Origin: Verrucomicrobiota bacterium
GTDB taxonomy: Bacteria > Verrucomicrobiota > Verrucomicrobiia > Methylacidiphilales > Verrucolacustridaceae
Direction of reading: 5' to 3'
Length of the DNA: 6,555 nucleotides
Assembly: GCA_016876055.1 (NCBI GenBank)
Contig: VHDM01000055.1
Span: forward strand, 1 to 6,555
The notes under the pieces are model-generated. The model had not been told where the DNA came from, searched no databases, and saw nothing but the letters and a program-made list of their open reading frames with translations. Below, piece after piece: positions 1 through 5,675 of the stretch. The first letter of the stretch is position 1; each line of letters begins with the position of its first letter. The position numbers were made by a program, and so were the translations under genes.

Positions 1-451
1 CAGTCGTAGTCTCGTAGGCGAGCAAGATATCTGCCTCGCCTCGCAGCAGCAAAGCCACGCCCTCATCGCGGTTTTCCGAGCGAATGCGAAAGCGCTGCTC
101 GGCTTGCAGCGTTCGCAGTCTCTGCAAAAATACGGGCAGGTAGGTTGCAGCCAAGCTGTGCTGTGCGGCGATGACTAGGCTTGGGCTGGAACTGGCCTCG
201 GACCTTAATATGGAGCGAAATTCATGGATTTGTGTTGCCAAGCTACGAAAGGATGCCTCGTACTGTATCGCCAGTGGCGTGAATCGCAACGGCTTACGAC
301 TGCGATCAATCAATTCGACGCCGAGCCACTCCTCAAAGAGCTGGATGCGCCGAGAAAAAGCAGGCTGCGAAACGTGGCGTTTCTCGGCAGCAGCCGAAAA
401 CGAACCCGCTTCAATCAAGGCTAAATAGTCGTCCAGCCATTTTAATTCCAT
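1..451 (-). CDS. LysR-family transcriptional regulator, N-terminal part (cut by window edge)
   Basis: This is a DNA-binding regulator of the LysR type, truncated at the left edge; 150 residues are visible out of about 300 usual for the family. The start is the ATG at 449-451, preceded by a GGGAG ribosome-binding site about 7 bases upstream. Residues 1-60 form the family's winged helix-turn-helix: the core is SFSAAAEKRHVSQPAFSRRI (18-36), followed by the typical LGVELIDR (43-50). From about residue 90 (SLVIAAQHSLAATYLP) the effector-binding domain begins, including the family's usual RGEADILLAY stretch near 137-146. It lies 104 bp after the hydrolase in the same direction, so it could be the last gene of the catabolic operon or have its own promoter. 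LysR proteins usually control a nearby operon in response to a pathway metabolite, so control of the lyase-TRAP genes is a reasonable inference. The ligand cannot be read from the sequence. Confidence 0.93.
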   Translation of the reverse strand, partial: MELKWLDDYLALIEAGSFSAAAEKRHVSQPAFSRRIQLFEEWLGVELIDRSRKPLRFTPLAIQYEASFRSLATQIHEFRSILRSEASSSPSLVIAAQHSLAATYLPVFLQRLRTLQAEQRFRIRSENRDEGVALLLRGEADILLAYETTT

Positions 452-485
452 AGGCACTCCCTAATCTCTTGGGTCCCAGTGACTA

Positions 486-519
486 ACTTAGGTATTACCA
501 CAAAACAAATCTGCTAAGT
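486..519. promoter_or_regulatory. Inverted repeat upstream of the LysR gene
   Basis: In the 104-bp gap between the hydrolase and the LysR gene, ACTTAG (486-491) is repeated inverted as CTAAGT (514-519) with a 22-base spacer. A TAATAC hexamer on the minus strand (492-497) could be a -10 element, but no good -35 stands 16-18 bases away. LysR proteins often bind dyad sites near their own promoters, so this is a candidate operator. The arms are only 6 bp and could be chance. Confidence 0.22.
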
Positions 520-555
520 CTCACTCGTCGTTGCAGAACCGCGCGATCAATGCCA

Positions 556-1356
556 TTAACCAGTCGCCGCTGCGTCCCGCGTTGCTGGCGCTAAAAGAAA
601 TTCGAGCAAAAGTGTTTGGAACAGCGCGGTGCGCTCCAAGTGAAGCGCGTGCGAGCAGGCCGGAAGCACAGCAAGTGACGCGCCGGGTATGCCTCGCCAT
701 AGGGCTTCAATTTGCGACCAGCCATAGCTGCGATCGACTTCGCCCCAAATGATCAGCGTTTGTTGCTGAATCGATGTCAACCTATCTCGTCCATCCCAGC
801 CTTCCATCGCCCATAGGCCAGCCTCTGCCGCTTGGTGGCTGACGCAGGTGCCCAGTGCTGCGAGCAGTTCAAAAGCAGGCGAGGCTTCGCGATCAAGCAA
901 CCATGTGGCGCAGATGCGCCGAGCGGTGCGCTCAACCCCATCTTCGGCAAGGCGCTCACGGGACCGCGCCATTGTTTCGAAGCGACCTGGAATGCTGCCT
1001 TGAGGCCCAGTGGCATAGAGCACCAAGCGAACAACCCGCGTGGGTACTTGGTACACGATTTCTTGCACGATCATGCCGCCCATGGAGTGGCCCAGCAAAT
1101 GGAAATTTTGAATACCCAACTGATCAAGAGTATTCAGCACAGACTGAGCATGAGCTGCGATGCTCTTTGGGGCAGTCAAATGCCTGGCATCTCCGTATCC
1201 AGCGAGATCAATGGCAATCACATCAAAATGTAGGCGCAAGCGCTCCATTTCGGCAAGCCATTGACTTGAACCGCCGAGATAGCCATGCACCAAGACTAAA
1301 GCTGGGCCTCGCCCAGCCCGGCGATACGGAAGAATGGGTGCTGAAGAATCACTCAC
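556..1356 (-). CDS. Alpha/beta hydrolase
   Basis: This is a 266-residue soluble alpha/beta-hydrolase-fold enzyme, a normal length for the single-domain esterase, lactonase and C-C hydrolase group. The oxyanion-hole motif HGYLGG is at 24-29 and the nucleophile elbow GHSMGG at 89-94, with Ser91. The likely catalytic acid is Asp208 in IIWGEVDRS, and the catalytic His is His236 in CSHALHLE, so the triad looks complete. A cap region lies around 120-190. There is no signal peptide, so it should act in the cytoplasm. The start is GTG at 1354-1356, whose GTGA overlaps the TGA stop of the TRAP large subunit; no clear ribosome-binding site precedes it, which suggests translational coupling. Its tight link to the transporter suggests it acts on the imported compound or a derivative, for example cleaving an ester, lactone or thioester. 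The substrate cannot be read from the sequence. Confidence 0.92.
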   Translation of the reverse strand: MSDSSAPILPYRRAGRGPALVLVHGYLGGSSQWLAEMERLRLHFDVIAIDLAGYGDARHLTAPKSIAAHAQSVLNTLDQLGIQNFHLLGHSMGGMIVQEIVYQVPTRVVRLVLYATGPQGSIPGRFETMARSRERLAEDGVERTARRICATWLLDREASPAFELLAALGTCVSHQAAEAGLWAMEGWDGRDRLTSIQQQTLIIWGEVDRSYGWSQIEALWRGIPGASLAVLPACSHALHLERTALFQTLLLEFLLAPATRDAAATG

Positions 1357-2654
1357 TTCATGGCTTTCGGCAGGAAGGTAGCGATCTCTGGCATCGTGAT
1401 GAGTAAAGCGATAAGAACCAGCATACTTCCAACAAAAGGAAGAGAACCGTAAATCACTTCGCTGATGGTAATTGAGCCTCGGCTAATACCCTGAATTACG
1501 TACAGGTTAAGCCCCACGGGAGGCGTAAGCACTGCAATTTCCATCGTGATAGTAAAGATGATGCCAAACCAGATCATGTCCCAACCCGCCGCGTGCATCA
1601 GCGGGAAGATTGTCGGCAAGGTGATGAAAGTCATGGATACCGGCTCCATGAACATACCCAATACCAAATAGAAGATAACTACAATCGCCAGCACCTCATA
1701 GGGGTTCAATTGAAATGTTTTGAAAAGTGCCGTGAACTGCTGCGGTACCTGGTAATAAGTCATCACGAAACCAAACAAGACGCCGGCAGAAAGCAGGAGG
1801 CCCAAATAGCCCATGGTGCGCATGGTGGACATCAGGGCCGCCTTGAAGCCCGCAATATCAAGCCCGCCGATGGTGAATGCGAGAATGACTGTGAGAAGCG
1901 CAGCAACAGCCGCAGCTTCAGTCGGGGTGGCAATGCCGGCGTAAATTGATACAGTGATTACGAGACCGATTACGATGATCGGGCCCAGTGAAGCGAGCAT
2001 CTCGCGAATACCGGTGCGCTCCGTTCCATCCGCATCGGGGATGTGAGACGGGTAGAGTTTTCCCCAAACAAAAACGATCAAGCAGAACAAGAGCACAAGA
2101 ATCAGGCCGGGAATGATGCCGGCGATAAAGAGATCACCAATCGAGGTGTTCGTCACAATGCCATAAAACAGCAAGATCAGACTCGGCGGAATCAATACGC
2201 TAAGTGTCCCACCAGCAGCCAGCACACCGCTGGAAAGTCGATTGTCGTAACCGAGTTTTTTCATCTCAGGCAGAGCAACGCCGCCGATAGTAAGCGAGCC
2301 CACCATGGATGAACCGCAAACTGCACCAAATCCAGCACAAGCGGCAATGCTTCCATAGGCCGCAGAGCCACGCACGCGCACGCCACGGTGCATGAACTGG
2401 TAGAGGTTCGGGCCTATGTTGGATCGTCCGATTAGTTCACCCAAAAAAACGAAGAGCGGAACCGCCAGCAATACGTAGTCAATCCAGACCCCCCAGAGCT
2501 TCAGTTGGCTGCTGACAAGAGCGGTGGACCAGCCTTGGATATAAAACAAGAACGGCATGGAGGCCCCCGCCAGCGCAAACGGGATAGGCAGACCGATACC
2601 GATGAACAAAACCAGCAAGGCCATTAAACCTATTCCAACGTGATACCACTCCAT
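1353..2654 (-). CDS. dctM: TRAP transporter large membrane subunit (DctM family)
   Basis: This 433-residue, very hydrophobic protein matches the usual length of the DctM large subunit, the ion-coupled transport channel of tripartite ATP-independent periplasmic transporters. It is almost entirely membrane segments in the inner membrane. Family signatures are AAGGTLSVLIPPS (146-158), ATPTEAAA (242-249), GMFMEP (333-338) and LTPPVGLNLYV (376-386). The IPP and TPP motifs mark the two inverted-repeat hairpins that form the substrate and sodium sites in this family. The start is ATG at 2652-2654, with an AGGAGT ribosome-binding site (2659-2664) that overlaps the stop codon of the small subunit 8 bp upstream. 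It works with the DctQ and DctP homologues encoded before it, and its stop overlaps the start of the hydrolase. The substrate is not set by this subunit. dctM is used as the family name, not to imply C4-dicarboxylate transport. Confidence 0.96.
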   Translation of the reverse strand: MEWYHVGIGLMALLVLFIGIGLPIPFALAGASMPFLFYIQGWSTALVSSQLKLWGVWIDYVLLAVPLFVFLGELIGRSNIGPNLYQFMHRGVRVRGSAAYGSIAACAGFGAVCGSSMVGSLTIGGVALPEMKKLGYDNRLSSGVLAAGGTLSVLIPPSLILLFYGIVTNTSIGDLFIAGIIPGLILVLLFCLIVFVWGKLYPSHIPDADGTERTGIREMLASLGPIIVIGLVITVSIYAGIATPTEAAAVAALLTVILAFTIGGLDIAGFKAALMSTMRTMGYLGLLLSAGVLFGFVMTYYQVPQQFTALFKTFQLNPYEVLAIVVIFYLVLGMFMEPVSMTFITLPTIFPLMHAAGWDMIWFGIIFTITMEIAVLTPPVGLNLYVIQGISRGSITISEVIYGSLPFVGSMLVLIALLITMPEIATFLPKAMK

Positions 2655-2662
2655 AGTGACTC

Positions 2663-3196
2663 CTATTGTGGTTTGCTGAGGTCGGCTGTGGTGTTAACTG
2701 TTTCGTCCGGGCGAGACGTCAAAATATCAACCAACTTGAGAGTGGCGTAAGTTGTGAAGAAAAGCAGGGAAATGGTAGCCGGAGTCCAAAAAAGATACCG
2801 AGGCCACTGAAGGATTTCCGACGCTGACCCTGAACGGAATGAGCCGATGGTCGCTTGAACCGCTGCAACTGCAAAAAATCCTGCGACCAGGATTATTAAC
2901 AGCAAATTCAGTGCCTCTAACCACCGCTGGGCACGCGGCTTCAAGACATTAAGTAAAAATGTTACTTTCGGGTAGGCGTTATCTCTGAGAGCGAACGCCA
3001 AGCCTAAGAATGCGGTTGGAAACAACAGCAGCGCTGTTGCCTCCGTAACCGTACCATCTGGGTTGGATAGAACGTAGCGCATAAACACTCCGTACGATAT
3101 CCAAAACATTTGCACCACGATAATCAACGCGCCGATGATGGCCAGCCATAGGGCCAGCCGATCAAAAACTCTCAGCAGCGCTCGCATAATGCTCAC
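2663..3196 (-). CDS. dctQ: TRAP transporter small membrane subunit (DctQ family)
   Basis: This 177-residue inner-membrane protein has four hydrophobic segments at about 16-36, 51-70, 94-118 and 134-158, the normal layout of the DctQ subunit that partners DctM. Supporting features are the charged turn after the first segment (FMRYVL, 38-43), a Glu in TEATALLLFP (51-60) and the aromatic WPRYLFWTPA (131-140). The HxxVD-like stretch common after helix two in many homologues is replaced by NAYPKVTF (73-80). The start shown is GTG at 3194-3196, whose GTGA overlaps the TGA stop of dctP. An in-frame ATG at 3185-3187 would shorten the protein by three residues. Neither start has a strong ribosome-binding site, so coupling to dctP translation is likely. 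It sits between the binding protein and the large subunit in the usual P-Q-M order. Confidence 0.94.
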   Translation of the reverse strand: MSIMRALLRVFDRLALWLAIIGALIIVVQMFWISYGVFMRYVLSNPDGTVTEATALLLFPTAFLGLAFALRDNAYPKVTFLLNVLKPRAQRWLEALNLLLIILVAGFFAVAAVQATIGSFRSGSASEILQWPRYLFWTPATISLLFFTTYATLKLVDILTSRPDETVNTTADLSKPQ

Positions 3197-4185
3197 TTAG
3201 CGGAGTGTTTAGCAAACAAAGCGCGAACCTTATTGGCTTGATCCATGCCGCAGCTCTTATCGACTTCAGGATTCCACTTGGTCGCAATCGCATCTGCCAT
3301 CGCTTTGCGCTGGGCCACAGGAACTTTGGTAACCGTTCCACCTTGCTTCACAGCGTTCGCGATGTCGGTGTCAACAGACTTCTCGTACAACGGCTTGAGC
3401 CAAGCCTCAGACTCCTTGGCAGCTGCCATCAATGCAGCTTGATCAGCAGGTGTGAGCGCGTCAAACTTTTTCTTGTTGATCATGTAATTGATGTTGCCGT
3501 AGAACATATTAGCTTGAACCATATGCGGCATAACGCCCCACAATTTGTTCGCGCTGTAAGTGGCAACTCCCATGTTGATGCCGTCCACCACACCGCGCTC
3601 TGCTGATTGGAAGACCTCTTTCGGTGCAATAAATACTGGTTTGCCGCCCCAAGTTTCGATCATCATGGACACCAGTGGGCCAATGGAGCGCACCAGCATG
3701 CCGTTCATCTTGGACAAGTCAGCGCCGGGCTTTTTGAACCACCACTCTTGGTCATACGAATAGTTAGAGTTGATCAGGGGGACTAAACCCACTTTGGCTG
3801 CTTCGTCTTTCATGAGGGCAGAGTAAGCCGCATCGAGCTCAATCTGCTTGCTCATATCCACCACCATAGGGTAGAGAGATGTCACGGCATAGCAAGGCAA
3901 GCGTTTCTCACCGGTTGGTACCCAGCTGATATCAGAAACACCGCCGAGCATGGCATCCACACCCTCGCTCCAACCATGTAGTGTGGAGGATGGAAAAATT
4001 TGCACTTTGACTCGCCCAGACGTTTTGGCCGCGGCCAACTCAGCGAATTTTTTGAACCCCTCATAGCGTGGGTCCACTTCGTTGACATAGGTGGATAGCC
4101 GCAAGGATGTTTGCGCCATAGCAGCAGGGGCTACAGCCAGCAGGCCGCCGAGTACAGTCATTGTGATTTTCAAAAACTTCTTCAT
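3193..4185 (-). CDS. dctP: TRAP transporter periplasmic substrate-binding protein (DctP family)
   Basis: This 330-residue secreted protein captures the substrate in the periplasm and delivers it to the DctQM pair. A signal peptide is clear: basic MKKFLK, a hydrophobic core, then AMA at 22-24 with likely cleavage before Gln25. The mature part has the family layout, including GMLVRSIGP (162-170), whose Arg166 matches the conserved arginine that pairs with a substrate carboxylate in TRAP binding proteins. It also has the hallmark APKEVFQSAERGVVDG (187-202), corresponding to the family's E-x-A-L-Q-x-G-x-V-D-G pattern. An acidic (carboxylate) ligand is therefore expected, but its identity is open. 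The mature protein has just two cysteines, Cys98 and Cys312. The ATG at 4183-4185 has an AAGGAG ribosome-binding site (4191-4196) 5 bases upstream. It starts 42 bp after the lyase with no visible terminator between, and overlaps dctQ by 4 bp. Confidence 0.96.
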   Translation of the reverse strand: MKKFLKITMTVLGGLLAVAPAAMAQTSLRLSTYVNEVDPRYEGFKKFAELAAAKTSGRVKVQIFPSSTLHGWSEGVDAMLGGVSDISWVPTGEKRLPCYAVTSLYPMVVDMSKQIELDAAYSALMKDEAAKVGLVPLINSNYSYDQEWWFKKPGADLSKMNGMLVRSIGPLVSMMIETWGGKPVFIAPKEVFQSAERGVVDGINMGVATYSANKLWGVMPHMVQANMFYGNINYMINKKKFDALTPADQAALMAAAKESEAWLKPLYEKSVDTDIANAVKQGGTVTKVPVAQRKAMADAIATKWNPEVDKSCGMDQANKVRALFAKHSAK

Positions 4186-4227
4186 AAACGCTCCTTAAGT
4201 GAGTGAAAGAAAACTTCGAACGGAAAA

Positions 4228-5238
4228 TTATCTGTACGATTCATGCTCAAACGCTGCCGGATACCCAAACAAAGCAACGGATCCCCCGGTATGCAGGAAG
4301 ACAATGTTGTCGGCGGGTTTGAAGTGACCTTTACGGATCAGGTCAACGAGGCCTGCCATACCCTTGCCTGAATAAACCGGGTCAAGAAGTAAGCCTTCGG
4401 TACGCGCCAGCATCTCCACAGCTTCCACCATACAACTCGTCGGAATGCCGTAACCCGAGCCGACGTAATCACAATTAGCTGCGACAGCCTCGGGTGCAAG
4501 CTGGTGCCGCATGCCCATGTAGTCGAGGGTTCGGCAAGCGAGGTCATACACCATATGTTCTTGCTTCTCTTTCGGGGCGCGAGTTCCGATACCGAGCAAA
4601 CGGATATCACTATTGGCGGCGTACAGACCCGCGACAAGCCCGGCTTGGGTACCCGCGCTGCCAGTGGCGTGCACCAAGTAGTCGATCTTCAAACCTCGCG
4701 AAGCCGCCTGCTCAATCAATTCAAATGCAGCGTTCACGTAGCCCAGCGCGCCCACAGGGTTGGAACCACCCCCAGGAATCACGTATGGGCGCATACCCTC
4801 GCTTCTTAAGCGGTCAGCCGCAATTTCCATCTCTTGCTGCATATTGGTGCCGCCAGCGCGTCGCTCCACGGTCGCACCGTGCAGACGATTGAGCATGACG
4901 TTGCCGTTATCAACGTAGTTAGGGTCGGTGCTGCCCGTTCGGTCTTCCAGCAAAATCAAGCACTTCATGCCGAGTTTGGCAGCCGCAGCAGCGGTTTGGC
5001 GCGCGTGATTGGATTGAGTGGCGCCTTGGGTGATGACAATATCGTTACGAGCCGCAACTGCCTCAGCCAAAAGGAATTCAAGCTTTCGGGTTTTGTTGCC
5101 GCCAGAAGCCAAGCCCGTGCAATCATCGCGCTTGATCCAAAGTCGCGGGCCACCCAGCAAGGCGGTGAGCCTGGCCATGGGTTCCAGCGGTGTGGGGAAA
5201 TGGCCTAGGCTGATGCGCGGAAAGCAAGATACATCCAC
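4228..5238 (-). CDS. cuyA: PLP-dependent lyase, L-cysteate sulfo-lyase (CuyA) / D-cysteine desulfhydrase family
   Basis: This 336-residue cytoplasmic PLP enzyme belongs to the D-cysteine desulfhydrase / ACC deaminase / L-cysteate sulfo-lyase family, fold type II. Numbered from the GTG start, the PLP lysine is Lys49 in SGGNKTRK, the substrate-contacting QSN is at 75-77, the phosphate-binding GSAGTQAG at 193-200, and an HTGG near 316-319. The DPVYSGKGMAG motif carries Tyr289 followed by Ser290. True ACC deaminases have Tyr-Glu there, so ACC deaminase is disfavoured. From memory, KRDDCTGLASGGNKTRK, TQGATQSNHARQTAA and ANCDYVGSGYG look most like CuyA, which converts L-cysteate to pyruvate, sulfite and ammonium; no alignment was run. 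D-cysteine desulfhydrase (pyruvate, sulfide, ammonium) is the main alternative. It is the first gene of the operon, 42 bp before the TRAP binding protein, suggesting that the transporter imports its substrate. The gene symbol is tentative. Confidence 0.8.
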   Translation of the reverse strand: MDVSCFPRISLGHFPTPLEPMARLTALLGGPRLWIKRDDCTGLASGGNKTRKLEFLLAEAVAARNDIVITQGATQSNHARQTAAAAAKLGMKCLILLEDRTGSTDPNYVDNGNVMLNRLHGATVERRAGGTNMQQEMEIAADRLRSEGMRPYVIPGGGSNPVGALGYVNAAFELIEQAASRGLKIDYLVHATGSAGTQAGLVAGLYAANSDIRLLGIGTRAPKEKQEHMVYDLACRTLDYMGMRHQLAPEAVAANCDYVGSGYGIPTSCMVEAVEMLARTEGLLLDPVYSGKGMAGLVDLIRKGHFKPADNIVFLHTGGSVALFGYPAAFEHESYR

Positions 5239-5246
5239 AAAAAGGT

Positions 5247-5251
5247 CTCCT
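5247..5251 (-). promoter_or_regulatory. Ribosome-binding site that sets the lyase start
   Basis: On the minus strand AGGAG, within AGAGGAGA, lies 8 bases before the GTG at 5236-5238. The open frame continues up to a TTG at 5260-5262, but using that start would place this strong site inside the coding region, and the extra eight residues do not resemble the family's N-terminus. The GTG start gives MDVSCFPRISLGHFPTP, which matches the usual opening of the family. Confidence 0.75.
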
Positions 5252-5267
5252 CTGATATACAAAATTT

Positions 5268-5297
5268 ATATTGTCTGAAGAGCTTTTGGCTTGTCTA
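5268..5297 (-). promoter_or_regulatory. Candidate sigma-70 promoter for the lyase-TRAP operon
   Basis: Read on the minus strand, TAGACA (5292-5297) and CAATAT (5268-5273) are separated by 18 bases and point toward the lyase start. The match to TTGACA/TATAAT is moderate (four of six at each box). This short AT-rich stretch is the only non-coding DNA before the operon, so its promoter must be here. The boxes overlap two copies of the TTGTCTRA repeat, which could be regulator sites. Confidence 0.4.
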
Positions 5298-5395
5298 ATC
5301 GAATTTTTGAGCTCTATTTTAAGTTTTTTGCATAACCCAAGACCGGGTTCGCTATTGGCACGCGCATCTTTGTCTGATAATATACGCATGTCTAA
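5271..5395 (+). repeat. Dispersed short direct repeats TTGTCTRA
   Basis: TTGTCTGA occurs at 5271-5278 and 5370-5377, TTGTCTAA at 5291-5298, and a 7-of-8 copy (ATGTCTAA) at 5388-5395. They form two pairs, spaced 20 and 18 bases start to start, about two helical turns. One pair lies on the candidate lyase promoter and the other on the ccdAB promoter. A related TCTGATA recurs at 5251-5257, 5373-5379 and 5406-5412. They could be binding sites for a shared regulator, or be chance in AT-rich DNA. Confidence 0.35.
5355..5383 (+). promoter_or_regulatory. Promoter of the ccdAB module (extended -10)
   Basis: TTGGCA (5355-5360) and TAATAT (5378-5383) are separated by the optimal 17 bases, and the -10 box is preceded by TGA (5375-5377), making it an extended -10. 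Transcription should start near 5390. This is the best sigma-70 match I noticed in the window. It places the ATG at 5388 at or before the transcript start, so that codon is unlikely to be used for ccdA. Confidence 0.7.
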
Positions 5396-5403
5396 TGCGC
5401 ATA
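5381..5403. promoter_or_regulatory. Inverted repeat over the ccdAB transcription start, candidate operator
   Basis: TATACGCAT (5381-5389) is followed, after the five-base spacer GTCTA, by ATGCGCATA (5395-5403); eight of nine positions pair. The dyad overlaps the end of the -10 box and the predicted transcription start, the position expected for a repressor site. CcdA antitoxins have a ribbon-helix-helix DNA-binding domain, and CcdA-CcdB complexes repress their own promoter, so this is a natural candidate for the autoregulatory operator. Confidence 0.55.
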
Positions 5404-5417
5404 AATCTGATACATCC

Positions 5418-5675
5418 ATGACAACAACCAAGGGTGTCGGCCAATCAAGCCGTTCAAGTCGGCAGCCCACCAATCTGACGATCGACAGCGTCGTGCTCAG
5501 CGAGGCCAAGGCTCTGGGGATCAACATCTCCCGGGCCTGCGAAGCCCACCTTCAAGAAATAGTGCGGCAGGAAAAGACACGTCTCTGGAAAGAACAGCAT
5601 GCTGAGTTCCTGGAGCATTACAACGCCGAGGTCGACCGGGACGGCCTACCCTTGGATCAATGGCGGCAGTTCTGA
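5418..5675 (+). CDS. ccdA: CcdA-family antitoxin
   Basis: This is the antitoxin of a type II toxin-antitoxin pair, 85 residues long (F-plasmid CcdA has 72). After a Ser/Thr-rich 17-residue leader comes the ribbon-helix-helix DNA-binding domain: the strand NLTIDS (19-24), then helices around VVLSEAKALG (25-34) and SRACEAHLQEIVRQEK (38-53). The C-terminal part (about 57-85) is polar and ends in GLPLDQWRQF (76-85), matching the toxin-binding tail of CcdA proteins. The ATG at 5418 is chosen because the ATG at 5388 sits at or before the predicted transcription start, and a TTG at 5271 lies upstream of the promoter. No Shine-Dalgarno motif is visible in the short leader. The stop overlaps the toxin start by one base (TGATG). 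It should neutralise CcdB and repress the operon through the dyad upstream. Confidence 0.9.
   Translation: MTTTKGVGQSSRSSRQPTNLTIDSVVLSEAKALGINISRACEAHLQEIVRQEKTRLWKEQHAEFLEHYNAEVDRDGLPLDQWRQF

Noticed and set aside
855..1406. Long plus-strand open frame opposite the hydrolase and the end of the TRAP large subunit (183 codons)
   Set aside because: It has no recognisable motifs and lies antisense to two well-supported genes; its length reflects the codon pattern of the genes opposite.
5334..5349. AACCC / GGGTT hairpin upstream of the ccdAB promoter as a terminator
   Set aside because: The stem is only five base pairs with a six-base loop and no T tract follows in either direction.
5271..5417. 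N-terminal extension of ccdA from the TTG at 5271
   Set aside because: It would start upstream of the strong promoter at 5355-5383, and the extra 49 residues do not resemble CcdA proteins, which begin close to the ribbon-helix-helix domain.
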